A DNA stretch of 64,000 nt from an uncultured Prevotellaceae bacterium (GCA_902785945.1 CADAAR010000011.1:1-64000), one strand, 5' to 3'. Counted from the stretch's first letter, positions 37,323 to 46,039 are shown. The notes: generated from the letters alone by a model not told the origin. A program made the numbers and translations.

Positions 37323-38312
37323 TTAACTCAATTCCAGCATCCTATTGATGGGTTTTACAGCTTTCTTAGCTATCTTCGGATCTACTTCTACAGAAGGCCA
37401 CCCATACTTTAAGGCATTATAAATCTTTAGCAGCGAGTTCATCTTCATATACTGGCACTCGTTACATGAGCATTCCAAGCCGCTCTCACTTATTTCAGGA
37501 GGTACAGGAATAAATTCCTTGTCAGGACAAGTTCGTTGCATCTCGTGCAGAATACCAGCCTCTGTAGCCACAATAAACTTTTTTTGATCGCTCTGTTGTG
37601 CATAGTTCAACATCGTAGCTGTAGATCCTTTTACATCAGCCAAAGCCAGAACAGGACCTTTACACTCCAAATGTGCCATCACAATTGCATCTGGATACTT
37701 TTTCTTCAGTTCAACTATCTTTGAAACAGAAAAGCGCTCATGCACATGACAACCACCATTCCAAAGCAACATCTGCCTACCTGTTACCTCATTGATATAA
37801 TTACCTAAGTTATAATCAGGACCAAATATCAGTTTAGCATCCTTTGGCAACTGATCTACCACCTTCTTGGCATTTCCACTAGTCACGACTACATCTGTCA
37901 GAGCCTTTACTGCAGCAGTTGTATTTACATAAGAGACGACTTGATAACCAGGATGCTCTTTCTTGAATTGCTTCAAGTCTTCTGCCTTACAAGAATCAGC
38001 CAAAGAACAGCCAGCATTCAAGTCAGGACAAAGAACAGTCTTTTCTGGTGATAGCAGCTTACATGTTTCAGCCATAAAGTGAACACCACACATCACCATT
38101 ATCTTGGCATCCGTCTCGGCAGCCTTACGGGCTAAAGCCAAAGAGTCGCCTACAAAGTCTGCTATCTCTTGTATATCACCTATTGTATAATAGTGAGCCA
38201 GAATAATAGCACCTTTCTCCTCACACATCTTTCTGATTTCAGCCTTCAGGTCTGTACCTTCTGCTACAGGTTCATCAATAAAACCTTGTTTAATCCACTC
38301 CTTTTTCAACAT
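37323..38312 (-). CDS. nadA: Quinolinate synthase NadA
   Basis: [4Fe-4S] enzyme that condenses iminoaspartate and dihydroxyacetone phosphate to quinolinate in NAD synthesis. At 329 aa it is of normal length. The three cluster cysteines are in VMCGVHFMAE, NGGCHVHE and LECSCNEC. Also present are the family's AHYYTIGDIQEIADFVGDSL block (about residues 39-58) and the C-terminal EVDPKIAKKAVKPI. No nadB or nadC is adjacent. The gene starts next to the candidate origin spacer. Confidence 0.95.
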   Translation of the reverse strand: MLKKEWIKQGFIDEPVAEGTDLKAEIRKMCEEKGAIILAHYYTIGDIQEIADFVGDSLALARKAAETDAKIMVMCGVHFMAETCKLLSPEKTVLCPDLNAGCSLADSCKAEDLKQFKKEHPGYQVVSYVNTTAAVKALTDVVVTSGNAKKVVDQLPKDAKLIFGPDYNLGNYINEVTGRQMLLWNGGCHVHERFSVSKIVELKKKYPDAIVMAHLECKGPVLALADVKGSTATMLNYAQQSDQKKFIVATEAGILHEMQRTCPDKEFIPVPPEISESGLECSCNECQYMKMNSLLKIYNALKYGWPSVEVDPKIAKKAVKPINRMLELS

Positions 38313-38669
38313 CGATATATTATCTTTTTATTTTTTCTTTTCTTTTTAAAATAGAATGAATAAGATGATGTAGCGTTTATAAGTTGGAAACTTTTTAGCG
38401 ATTTACTTGCCAGTTTGTTTATTCACGTCAAAAAAGTAATTATCCACTACGATTGTGTATTGTTTCTTTCTGATAATGAATACTTAAGCTTACTTATCCA
38501 CATTTTTCTATTCTGGTGCAAAATTAATAAGTTTATATCTTTTTTCAGCAAAAATAAGTGGAAAATGTGAGAATGACACGAGAATAAATGCAAAAATATA
38601 CCCGCTGCCGAGACAGCGGGTAGAAAAATCCAGTTTTTTACACAAATTATTCACATAGTTATCCACACT
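38313..38669. other. Candidate chromosomal replication origin (five DnaA-box-like nonamers)
   Basis: This gene-free spacer contains five nonamers, all on the plus strand: TTATTCACG (38419-38427), TTATCCACT (38440-38448), TTATCCACA (38494-38502), TTATTCACA (38647-38655) and TTATCCACA (38659-38667). Three match TTATNCACA exactly and two differ at the last base. Between boxes three and four is a strongly AT-rich stretch (about 38505-38600) suited to unwinding. The origin call is an inference; the boxes are seen directly. No dnaA gene is in the window. Confidence 0.6.
38601..38620. terminator. Hairpin in the origin-like spacer, terminator of the CE15 gene
   Basis: CCCGCTG (38601-38607) and CAGCGGG (38614-38620) form a perfect 7-bp GC stem. 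On the minus strand it is followed by TATATTTTTG, a weak U-tract, downstream of the gene ending at 38670. Confidence 0.6.
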
Positions 38670-39887
38670 TTATTTGATGCCAGACACTACTTGAATATCC
38701 TTCGTATCGGTTTCTTTACCTAAAAGGAACTTGTCAATGAAAGCTTGCACTTCTGGGAATTGTCTTTCAGGCAGCTGACAATGGCCGTGTCCTTCAACAA
38801 TCGAATAGCCAAAGCGATCACCAATACCAAAGAAATTCCAGACTTCCTTGGCAGCCTTAGCTGAAACCACCATCGAGCCGTCAGCCAACCACTCGTAGTC
38901 AGGATTACCCAAAAGCAAAAGGGCGCGAGGACATACCATCGTACAAAGCTCATGCTGATCGTAAGGCAAACGATACACAGAATCTCCATGGAAATTCTCT
39001 TTCTGACTCTCCATAAACCAATGATAGTCCGTCTTATCGAGGTCCTCTAAGTTCTTTCCCTTCAAGGTAGACTCATGTGAGGTACGCCAGGCTGCTGCAC
39101 CACCACCACCAGGTTCCTGAGCAATGGTCAGAGCGATACGCTCATCGAAAGCACCACAATAGAGAGCCATCTTTCCAGCATAAGAACAACCAGATACACC
39201 AATATGTTTGATATCAATCTTAGTGACCTCAGGACCCAGCTGCTGCAGACCATCGATGAGACGGCTTAAACCCCAGGCCCACTCGCTGTAAGCACCATTA
39301 TTCTTCAGTTCTGGGTAAAGGCGATCAAAATTATGTTCTCCTCTTTCATGATGCCTTCCCATCTGTCCGTAGTCATTGACTTGCTTCTCGCGATAGTTCA
39401 TAATAGCGATTGGACGATCATTAAAGAGCTGTCTTGGCAATGCCAGCATACTGGTACCAATCATCAGCGCATAAGGTGGCTTTCCTACTTTTGGATAACT
39501 GATGGTGGAACTGAGTGTCAGCGTCTGGCCATTAACAGTAACGTCTACAATCAACGTATCGCCAGACATCTTGGCTTTTACACTTCCATCAGGAACGGTT
39601 GGCTTGGTACCAATACCGTAGTGCTGAATCATATTGGAAATCTCACTACGACGCTTGGACCAATCTTTGAAACTCTTCACTTTACCTTTGCCATTGCTCC
39701 ATTTCAGGGGATCGGGCAATTCACGGATTTCAGGCAGGGCATCGATGGTGGGCATCTTTGGCGCAGCAAACGCACTGCCTGTGTTCTCAACGGCATAAAC
39801 AAGAGGTACATTACCTTTCTGCTTTTGGGCATATCCAATACTAGTGCCACAAAGCATCATAAACGACATAAATAGTAGCTTTTTCAT
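38670..39887 (-). CDS. CE15-type glucuronoyl methylesterase
   Basis: Exported alpha/beta-hydrolase (405 aa) of carbohydrate esterase family 15, which cleaves ester links between glucuronoxylan and lignin. Features are the signal peptide (MKKLLFMSFMMLCGTSIGYA), the nucleophile motif HIGVSGCSYAGK (Ser about residue 232), the acid-residue region AQEPGGGGAA, and the C-terminal GHGHCQLPE with the catalytic His. This points to growth on plant cell-wall material. No other polysaccharide-utilisation genes are adjacent. A TATCTTTG box on the minus strand is 43 bp before the ATG. Confidence 0.85.
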   Translation of the reverse strand: MKKLLFMSFMMLCGTSIGYAQKQKGNVPLVYAVENTGSAFAAPKMPTIDALPEIRELPDPLKWSNGKGKVKSFKDWSKRRSEISNMIQHYGIGTKPTVPDGSVKAKMSGDTLIVDVTVNGQTLTLSSTISYPKVGKPPYALMIGTSMLALPRQLFNDRPIAIMNYREKQVNDYGQMGRHHERGEHNFDRLYPELKNNGAYSEWAWGLSRLIDGLQQLGPEVTKIDIKHIGVSGCSYAGKMALYCGAFDERIALTIAQEPGGGGAAAWRTSHESTLKGKNLEDLDKTDYHWFMESQKENFHGDSVYRLPYDQHELCTMVCPRALLLLGNPDYEWLADGSMVVSAKAAKEVWNFFGIGDRFGYSIVEGHGHCQLPERQFPEVQAFIDKFLLGKETDTKDIQVVSGIK

Positions 39888-39930
39888 CTTTCTTAATTAT
39901 TAATAATGTATAGTTGATGGAATTTGGGGT

Positions 39931-39938
39931 CAAAGATA
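39931..39938 (-). promoter_or_regulatory. Putative promoter -7 box of the CE15 gene
   Basis: The minus strand reads TATCTTTG, matching TAnnTTTG, 43 bp upstream of the ATG at 39887. Confidence 0.55.
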
Positions 39939-40027
39939 CAAAAAATATCGATTCGAACAAAGTGAAAACGACAAAATGCGTTCTTAATTTTGTGGTTTAT
40001 ACATTTTTATATAATTTTGCAACCACA

Positions 40028-40555
40028 ATGAAAAAGTTAAGGACGATAGAAATGCAGCGTTTGTCTGTTGATGAATTCAAACAGGCAGAGAAACTACCTT
40101 TGATTGTGGTGCTCGATGATGTGCGTTCGATGCATAATGTGGGTAGTGTGTTTCGAACGGGCGATGCCTTCCGTATCGAGGCCGTCTATCTCTGTGGCAT
40201 CACCTCAACCCCTCCGAATGCTGAAATTCATAAGACGGCATTAGGCGCAGAGGATAGTGTGGAATGGAAGGCTTTTACTACTGCACAAGAGGCACTTGTT
40301 GAATTAAAAGAGGCAGGTTTTGAGATTTACTCCGTTGAACAGGCACATGGCTCTACGATGCTGCAGGACTTTAAGCCTGAAAAGGGAAAGCGTTATGCTG
40401 TAGTCTTGGGCAACGAAGTGAAAGGTGTGCATCAGGAAGTGATCGATGCCTCAGACGGATGCCTGGAGATTCCGCAGTTTGGCACCAAGCATTCAATGAA
40501 CGTCTCTGTCACAGCAGGCATCATCATCTGGCATTTCGCCCAAACCATATTATAA
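40028..40555 (+). CDS. TrmH/SpoU-family RNA methyltransferase
   Basis: SPOUT-fold methyltransferase (175 aa) that probably 2'-O-methylates tRNA or rRNA. Visible motifs are VVLDDVRSMHNVGSVFRTGDA (motif 1, about residues 25-45), the AVVLGNEVKGV block (motif 2) and the knot motif CLEIPQFGTKHSMNVSVTAGI. The ATG at 40028 starts at the conserved domain; the longer frame to 39914 adds an unlikely AT-rich leader. The RNA target cannot be read from the sequence. Confidence 0.87.
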   Translation: MKKLRTIEMQRLSVDEFKQAEKLPLIVVLDDVRSMHNVGSVFRTGDAFRIEAVYLCGITSTPPNAEIHKTALGAEDSVEWKAFTTAQEALVELKEAGFEIYSVEQAHGSTMLQDFKPEKGKRYAVVLGNEVKGVHQEVIDASDGCLEIPQFGTKHSMNVSVTAGIIIWHFAQTIL

Positions 40556-40559
40556 ACAG

Positions 40560-40587
40560 AAATCCCCGCAAACAACTGCGGGGATTT
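40560..40587. terminator. Bidirectional terminator, TrmH-family gene / rubredoxin
   Basis: AAATCCCCGCA (40560-40570), AACAAC, TGCGGGGATTT (40577-40587) form a perfect 11-bp stem followed by T-rich sequence. It lies between convergent genes. Confidence 0.9.
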
Positions 40588-40595
40588 TGTTTTCC

Positions 40596-40760
40596 TTACT
40601 CCTCAACGGGTGAAAAATCACTCTTTCCTACACCACAGACAGGGCATACCCAATCCTCAGGGATGTCTTCGAATGCTGTGCCTGGAGCAATGCCGCCATC
40701 AGCGTCACCCTCTGCTGGGTCATACACATAACCACATACGTCGCAAACATACTTTTTCAT
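40596..40760 (-). CDS. Rubredoxin
   Basis: 54-aa iron protein that carries single electrons in anaerobes, often to peroxide- or oxygen-detoxifying enzymes. The translation starts [18 protein letters not shown] and contains both CxxCG knuckles (CDVCG at residues 6-10 and CPVCG at 39-43) with the conserved IPEDWVCP. It is complete, from ATG at 40760 to TAA at 40596. No partner oxidoreductase is adjacent. Confidence 0.95.
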   Translation of the reverse strand: MKKYVCDVCGYVYDPAEGDADGGIAPGTAFEDIPEDWVCPVCGVGKSDFSPVEE

Positions 40761-40773
40761 AATCGTACTTGTT

Positions 40774-41826
40774 TTAGTTATTAATAATAGATTCTATTCT
40801 TTCAACAATCCGCTCTGGCGGAATGTTCTTCATACAAGCATAGTCGCCTCGCTGACAAGGCTTCTGACCATAGATGCTGCAGGGTCTGCAGTCAAGATCG
40901 AGTTGAATGATATTATCCTTGGGCTGTCCGAAGCCTAAGAATCCGGCATAGGGATGTGTAGCGCCCCAGATGCTCACCACAGGCACAGCTGTCAATGATG
41001 CCAGATGCATATTGGCAGAGTCCATCGATATCATCACGTCCAAGTGACTCATGATGATGAGCTCCTGATACATGTTCTCGCAATAGTAAGTGGCATTGAT
41101 ACACTGACGATATTGGGCGCACCACATACTCAGGTATTTGTCTTCATCATGACCTTTGCCAAAGAAGAAGATACGACACTTGGGGTATTTTTCCAACAGT
41201 TGGTGAATCACCTGTTCCATCAGGCGTGGGGGATAAATCTTACCCTGATGGGCAGCAAAAGGCGCAATACCTATCCATTGTTCAAAGTTCTTCTTGGGTC
41301 CGATCTCCTTGGGCAGCAGATTCAGGTTGCCTCCCTCTTCAGGGAAGATGGAATGGAATTGCTGTATGTCGACAGGATAGCCTAACTGTTCGAACACCTT
41401 CAGATAATTCTCAAACGAGGTGGGCAACTGCTTTTTAATCTTATGCTTAAACGACACCAGATGGCGGCGATCCTTGCGATGCTTGTTGATATGCTCCACG
41501 CGATAGCGTCCCAAGTTGAAACGCATACGCAGATACTCGGAGCGAAGCACATTATGCAAATCGGCCACCTTGGTAAACTGCTTGGCTACCAGACGACGAT
41601 AGAGCGCATTCAAACCTTTGATGCCATGATACTCTACCTTCAGGTCTGCTTCCATGAAGTTCACATTGGGTGCCAGATCAGCAAACAAAGTACGGGCGTA
41701 CCCACGACTTAATACTGTAATGCGTATGTCAGGATACTGATTGGCGAGTGACCATACCACAGGAACAGTCATTGCGATGTCGCCCAACGACGAGAAGCGG
41801 ATAACAAGGATATGCTCTTTCTTCAC
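40774..41826 (-). CDS. Glycosyltransferase family 9 (heptosyltransferase-like)
   Basis: 350-aa GT9 enzyme that probably adds a sugar to the lipopolysaccharide core on the cytoplasmic face. The N-terminal [18 protein letters not shown] and the C-terminal [26 protein letters not shown] block, with the family's D/E-x-G-x-x-H-like DSANMH, are diagnostic. It begins with GTG at 41826 and overlaps the DUF4254 stop by 3 bp, so the two are translationally coupled. Confidence 0.9.
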   Translation of the reverse strand: MKKEHILVIRFSSLGDIAMTVPVVWSLANQYPDIRITVLSRGYARTLFADLAPNVNFMEADLKVEYHGIKGLNALYRRLVAKQFTKVADLHNVLRSEYLRMRFNLGRYRVEHINKHRKDRRHLVSFKHKIKKQLPTSFENYLKVFEQLGYPVDIQQFHSIFPEEGGNLNLLPKEIGPKKNFEQWIGIAPFAAHQGKIYPPRLMEQVIHQLLEKYPKCRIFFFGKGHDEDKYLSMWCAQYRQCINATYYCENMYQELIIMSHLDVMISMDSANMHLASLTAVPVVSIWGATHPYAGFLGFGQPKDNIIQLDLDCRPCSIYGQKPCQRGDYACMKNIPPERIVERIESIINN

Positions 41827-42425
41827 TTCTTATAAAGGATAGGATTTGTAGCAGGATCGTTATACATCTTCATCTGACGGTATACCTTCATATACTTCCG
41901 TCCTGCCTCGATATCTTCCAGCAACTGGTCGATGGCCAGCGACAGGTCTTTCTGCTGTTCCAACAATACCTGCAGTTTAGCCTGACACTTGGCAATATGC
42001 TCTGCTGAGGCATCCTGACGCTCCACCTGCTCCTGCATATGATAGATCTTCAGGGCCAGGATACTCAAACGGTCGACAGCCCAAGCTGGACTCTCCGTAT
42101 TCAGTCTGGCATCCAGTCCAGGTTTCACTTGACTGTAGGTCTGACGGAAGTAAGAATCGATTTCCTCTACGAGGTCTGTACGATCCTGGTTGCTTCTGTC
42201 GATTCTCCGTTTCAGCGCCAATGCCTCGACGGGATCAATATGTGGGTCGCGGATGATATCCTCATAATGCCACTGAACGGTGTCGATCCAGCATTTCAGA
42301 TATAGGGCATGGTCGATACTTTCCCTCTCATAAGGATTATGAATGGGGGTGTCAACATTATCTGTCAGATGATAGTCTTTAATCACCTGATTGAAGATTT
42401 GATTGGCGTGCTCTGTAAATGACAT
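41823..42425 (-). CDS. DUF4254 family protein
   Basis: 200-aa cytosolic helical protein of the Bacteroidetes DUF4254 family, function unknown. The start MSFTEHANQIFNQVIKDYH and the W-H-Y-E-D-I-I-R-D-P-H-I-D-P block (about residues 48-61) are family-like; long helices follow. The ATG at 42425 fits the promoter box TAGCTTTG on the minus strand at 42452-42459. It is coupled to a GT9 transferase, so a role in envelope glycan synthesis is plausible from context only. Confidence 0.8.
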   Translation of the reverse strand: MSFTEHANQIFNQVIKDYHLTDNVDTPIHNPYERESIDHALYLKCWIDTVQWHYEDIIRDPHIDPVEALALKRRIDRSNQDRTDLVEEIDSYFRQTYSQVKPGLDARLNTESPAWAVDRLSILALKIYHMQEQVERQDASAEHIAKCQAKLQVLLEQQKDLSLAIDQLLEDIEAGRKYMKVYRQMKMYNDPATNPILYKK

Positions 42426-42451
42426 TGTCAAAAAATGATTTGTTTGATTTG

Positions 42452-42459
42452 CAAAGCTA
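42452..42459 (-). promoter_or_regulatory. Putative promoter -7 box of the DUF4254-GT9 operon
   Basis: The minus strand reads TAGCTTTG (TAnnTTTG), 26 bp upstream of the ATG at 42425. It excludes the longer reading frame. Confidence 0.55.
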
Positions 42460-42534
42460 CAGAAAGTTTTTGAATTGACCAACGAATTAGTGATATTTTC
42501 ATCCAATTTTTGCATTTTTAGTGTTGGTAACGCA

Positions 42535-42577
42535 CACAAAAGGGTGAAAATATGCACAAATATACCCCTTTTGTGCA
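42535..42577. promoter_or_regulatory. Overlapping alternative inverted repeats upstream of acpP
   Basis: CACAAAAGGG (42535-42544) is inverted as CCCTTTTGTG (42566-42575). The same right arm also pairs with TGCACAAA (42553-42560) through TTTGTGCA (42570-42577). The two pairings exclude each other. They lie about 55 bp before a promoter-like GTTACTTTGC, so they may be operator half-sites. Inference only. Confidence 0.4.
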
Positions 42578-42710
42578 AAAGAGAGTGAGTTTTCCTTAAA
42601 AAAATTTGCGTAACTCAAAGAAAATGTGTTACTTTGCACCCCGAAAGCGAAAAAATCGCAAAATTTTCAAGATAGCAAATACATTATTAACATTTTAAAG
42701 AAAGAAAATT

Positions 42711-42947
42711 ATGTCAGAAATTGAAAGCAAAGTAAAGGCTATTATCGTAGACAAACTGGGTGTTGATGAGGCTGAGGTTAAGCCCGAGGCAAGTTTCACA
42801 AATGATCTTGGTGCTGACTCTCTCGATACCGTTGAGCTCATCATGGAGTTTGAGAAGGAGTTCGGTATCTCTATCCCCGACGATAAGGCTGAGAAAATCG
42901 GTACTGTAGGTGATGCTATCGCTTATATCGAGGAGAACGCAAAATAA
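42711..42947 (+). CDS. acpP: Acyl carrier protein
   Basis: 78-aa acidic carrier of growing fatty-acyl chains. The phosphopantetheine attachment site is Ser in [11 protein letters not shown] (about residue 37), and the helix II/III sequence is typical. It starts an operon with fabF and rnc, as in many bacteria. A perfect 15-bp hairpin separates it from fabF, which would allow ACP to be made in larger amounts than the enzymes. Confidence 0.97.
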   Translation: MSEIESKVKAIIVDKLGVDEAEVKPEASFTNDLGADSLDTVELIMEFEKEFGISIPDDKAEKIGTVGDAIAYIEENAK

Positions 42948-42961
42948 ATTTTGATGAATAA

Positions 42962-42997
42962 CATAATGGTTGCTTCCTATCCGAAGCAACCATTATG
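42962..42997 (+). promoter_or_regulatory. Perfect intercistronic hairpin between acpP and fabF
   Basis: CATAATGGTTGCTTC (42962-42976), loop CTATCC, GAAGCAACCATTATG (42983-42997) form a perfect 15-bp stem ending 15 bp before the fabF ATG. The sequence after it (CTTTAAAAG) lacks a real T tract, so it is more likely a processing, stabilising or attenuating element than a full terminator. rnc is the third gene of the same operon. Confidence 0.75.
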
Positions 42998-43012
42998 CTT
43001 TAAAAGTAGCTT

Positions 43013-44275
43013 ATGGAATTAAAAAGAGTAGTTGTAACAGGTCTGGGCGCAGTGACGCCAGTTGGCAATACTCCTGACGAGATGTGGAACAACCTCATCA
43101 ACGGAGTAAGCGGTGCAGCACCTATTACACTTTTTGATGCAAGTAAATTCAAAACACAGTTCGCTTGTGAGGTAAAGAACCTCAATATCAATGATTATAT
43201 CGACCGCAAGGAGGCTCGTAAGATGGACCGCTATACCCAGCTGGCCATGATTGCCGCTAAGCAGGCTGTCGAAGATAGCAAGATGGATCTCGATACTGAA
43301 GACAAGAACCGCATCGGTGTGGTCTTTGGCGTTGGTATCGGTGGAATTAAGACCTTCGAGGAAGAAGTGAAGTACTATGGTGTACATGAGGCCGATGGTC
43401 CTAAGTTCAATCCGTTCTTCATTCCGAAGATGATTGCTGACATCGCAGCTGGTCAGATTTCGATTCAGTATGGCTTTCACGGCCCCAACTATATCACTGC
43501 CTCAGCTTGTGCTTCTTCTTCTAACGCACTTGCTGACGCCTTCAACCTCATCCGTCTGGGTAAGGCCAACGCCATCGTAGCTGGTGGTGCTGAGGCTGCT
43601 ATCTGCGCTACGGGCGTAGGTGGTTTCAATGCAATGCATGCTCTCTCTACCCGTAACGATGAGCCTGAAAAGGCCAGCCGTCCGTTCAGCGCCAGCCGCG
43701 ATGGATTCATTATGGCTGAGGGTTCTGGTTGTTTGATTCTCGAGGAACTCGAGCACGCAAAGGCTCGTGGTGCGAAGATCTATGCAGAGATGGTGGGTGC
43801 TGGTATGAGTGCTGATGCGCATCATATCACTGCTTCTCATCCTGAAGGACTGGGTGCCAAGCTCGTGATGCAGAACGCCCTTGAGGATGCTGGCATGAAG
43901 CCTGAAGATATCGACTATATCAACGTTCACGGTACTTCTACTCACGTGGGTGATATCTCTGAGGCAAAGGCCATCAAGGAGGTATTTGGCGATGCTGCCT
44001 TTAAACTCAACATCTCTTCTACCAAATCAATGACTGGTCACTTGCTGGGTGCTGCAGGTGCCGTTGAGGCAATGGCTACAGTACTCGCTGTGAAGAACGA
44101 CATCATTCCTCCCACCATCAACCACGAGGAGGGCGATGAGGATCCTGAGATTGACTACAATCTGAACTTCACATTCAACAAGGCTCAGAAGCGTGAGGTG
44201 CGTGCTGGTCTCAGCAACACCTTCGGCTTTGGTGGTCACAATGCTTGTGTGGTCTTCAAGAAGTATGTGGATTAA
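43013..44275 (+). CDS. fabF: Beta-ketoacyl-ACP synthase II
   Basis: Condensing enzyme of fatty-acid elongation (420 aa). The catalytic Cys is in ASACASSSNA (about residue 163), and the two histidines are in NVHGTSTHVGD (about 304) and STKSMTGHLLGA (about 341). The length and start (MELKRVVVTGLGAVTPVG) are standard. It overlaps rnc by 11 bp. Confidence 0.96.
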   Translation: MELKRVVVTGLGAVTPVGNTPDEMWNNLINGVSGAAPITLFDASKFKTQFACEVKNLNINDYIDRKEARKMDRYTQLAMIAAKQAVEDSKMDLDTEDKNRIGVVFGVGIGGIKTFEEEVKYYGVHEADGPKFNPFFIPKMIADIAAGQISIQYGFHGPNYITASACASSSNALADAFNLIRLGKANAIVAGGAEAAICATGVGGFNAMHALSTRNDEPEKASRPFSASRDGFIMAEGSGCLILEELEHAKARGAKIYAEMVGAGMSADAHHITASHPEGLGAKLVMQNALEDAGMKPEDIDYINVHGTSTHVGDISEAKAIKEVFGDAAFKLNISSTKSMTGHLLGAAGAVEAMATVLAVKNDIIPPTINHEEGDEDPEIDYNLNFTFNKAQKREVRAGLSNTFGFGGHNACVVFKKYVD

Positions 44276-45287
44276 TAACATTATTGATCATATCAAGCTC
44301 CCTTTCCGCAAGGAGAAGGAGCTTTTTTCTTCTCTTTACGAGATACTCGGCTTCTATCCGCACCACATCGAGTATTACCGTCAGGCACTGATGCATAAGA
44401 GCATTGGCCGTCGTAACGATAAGGGCAAGCCGCTGAACAACGAGCGCTTGGAATTCTTAGGCGACGCCATCCTCGATGCCATTGTGGGACATATTGTTTA
44501 TTCGCAGTATGAGGGCAAGCGTGAGGGCTTTCTGACCAATACCCGCAGCAAGCTCGTCAGTCGTGAGACGTTGGGCAAGCTCGCCAACGAGATGGGTCTC
44601 TCGCAGCTCCTCCTCTCAGCAGGCCGCAGCAACTCCCACAACAGCTACGTCAATGGTAATGCTTTCGAGGCTTTGGTGGGCGCTATCTATCTGGATCGTG
44701 GTTATGATGCCTGCATGTGGTTCTGGAAGAATCGCGTGCTGGGCAGATACATCAACCTTGACAAGGTGGCCTTCAAGGAGGTCAACTTCAAGTCGAAGCT
44801 CTTGGAGTGGAGCCAGAAGAACAAGGTGCGCATGGAGTATCGTATGCTGAAGCAGAAACTCGACGATAACGGCAGTCCGATTTTCAGTTTCCAGGTGGTC
44901 ATCGAGGGTGTTGAAGGTGAGCGTGGCTCAGGCTATTCCAAGAAGGAAGCCCAGCAGAATGCCTCGAAGGAGACCCTTCAGAAGCTGAAGCGCGAACCTC
45001 AGTTTGTGGATGCCATCTTCAAGGCGAAGTCTGATCGCACGAAGATGGAAGAAACACCGACAATGCTTGTGCCTGATCCTGAGAAGGAGCAACAGGATTT
45101 TATCATCGAGCAGCCTGCAGCTGAACAGCCGGAAAACCCGGATACTCCGGAAACTCCAGAAATTCCGGAAAGTTCGGAAAAACCGGAACCTTCCGACGAA
45201 TTCGACCTTTCCGATATCTCTCACAAAGAGAAGTCGCGCGAAGATATCATTGCTGAAGCAGAGGCGGCCGCCTTTGCAGAGGAATAA
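44265..45287 (+). CDS. rnc: Ribonuclease III with an acidic proline-rich C-terminal tail
   Basis: Double-strand-specific endoribonuclease for rRNA and mRNA processing. The nuclease signature NERLEFLGDAILD (about residues 57-69) and a dsRNA-binding domain (about 185-250, ending GSGYSKKEAQQNASKETLQKL) are intact. At 340 aa it is about 90-100 residues longer than usual. The extra C-terminal tail is low-complexity, with repeated P-E-x-P/T units (about 285-315), then an acidic end. The ATG at 44265 overlaps the end of fabF; the frame upstream is inside fabF. Confidence 0.93.
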   Translation: MWINNIIDHIKLPFRKEKELFSSLYEILGFYPHHIEYYRQALMHKSIGRRNDKGKPLNNERLEFLGDAILDAIVGHIVYSQYEGKREGFLTNTRSKLVSRETLGKLANEMGLSQLLLSAGRSNSHNSYVNGNAFEALVGAIYLDRGYDACMWFWKNRVLGRYINLDKVAFKEVNFKSKLLEWSQKNKVRMEYRMLKQKLDDNGSPIFSFQVVIEGVEGERGSGYSKKEAQQNASKETLQKLKREPQFVDAIFKAKSDRTKMEETPTMLVPDPEKEQQDFIIEQPAAEQPENPDTPETPEIPESSEKPEPSDEFDLSDISHKEKSREDIIAEAEAAAFAEE

Positions 45288-45326
45288 AGAAATCGGGGTT
45301 GCAAATTCTGCAGCCCCGATTTCTTT
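45286..45326. terminator. Bidirectional terminator, rnc / outer-membrane barrel
   Basis: AAAGAAATCGGGG (45286-45298) and CCCCGATTTCTTT (45314-45326) form a perfect 13-bp stem, extended by TGCA/TGCA near the loop. It overlaps both stop codons of the convergent genes. Confidence 0.88.
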
Positions 45327-46002
45327 AGAAGTTCACACCGATGGTAGCAAAGAGGCTACCTGTATGGGCATCGTCAAAGTAGTCGCGACTAATATTTGAC
45401 AGGCCGAAGTCGTAGCCCACTTCCGCATAGAGGTAGTTGAACTGGAAGCCACATCCCACCTTTATTCCCCCATCGAATCGATTGAAAGCATCATCATCGT
45501 AAGAGCTGTAGGCCTGACGATGACCAAAATCCTTGATTTTACCGCCTATGCCCGCTGCCACATATCCGCCTAAGAATGGCTGGATGCTCACATCGCGATC
45601 CACCTTGTAGTCGTATTTCAGCAACAACGGCACTTCCAGATAGTCGAGGTTATAGGTAAACTTACGACCTTCGAAGTTGCCCTTACCACCTTTTTCTATA
45701 AACGAGAGACCAGTCTCGAAATAGATGGGAGCATGAGGCGCTACCTGTAAACCTGCCACAACGCCTACGTTCAGACCTGTACGCATGGTGCCTCCGTCGA
45801 GATACTTGTCGTCGGAGCTGACGGTTGAGAAAGCTCCACCTACACGGAAGCCCACGTAGCTGTTCACGGGGTTGTGACGATAACTCGTGCGGGTATACGT
45901 GCTATATCCATAACGACCAGTAGAGTAGCGTGGTCGCCCGTATTGTGCCATCATTGGCAGCGTGAGCATCAGGCTCAACATCGCAATCATAATCCTTTTC
46001 AT
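45325..46002 (-). CDS. Outer-membrane beta-barrel protein (PorT/OmpA-like barrel)
   Basis: 225-aa exported protein with a signal peptide (MKRIMIAMLSLMLTLPMMA) and an eight-strand-type barrel, seen as alternating hydrophobic strands separated by turns (GFRVGGAFSTV, LNVGVVAGLQV, IYFETGLSFIEKGG, LEVPLLLKYDYK, IQPFLGGYVAAGIGG, end FATIGVNF). A short Arg/Tyr/Ser-rich segment follows the signal. Ligand unknown. It is divergent from the lipoprotein-sigma-antisigma operon and resembles the barrel part of the fusion protein in that operon, so the two may act together. Confidence 0.82.
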   Translation of the reverse strand: MKRIMIAMLSLMLTLPMMAQYGRPRYSTGRYGYSTYTRTSYRHNPVNSYVGFRVGGAFSTVSSDDKYLDGGTMRTGLNVGVVAGLQVAPHAPIYFETGLSFIEKGGKGNFEGRKFTYNLDYLEVPLLLKYDYKVDRDVSIQPFLGGYVAAGIGGKIKDFGHRQAYSSYDDDAFNRFDGGIKVGCGFQFNYLYAEVGYDFGLSNISRDYFDDAHTGSLFATIGVNF

Positions 46003-46031
46003 AAGCCAAACATTTTAAATGTTTCACACTG

Positions 46032-46039
46032 CAAAATTA
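46032..46039 (-). promoter_or_regulatory. Putative promoter -7 box of the barrel gene
   Basis: The minus strand reads TAATTTTG, matching TAnnTTTG, 29 bp upstream of the ATG at 46002. Confidence 0.5.
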
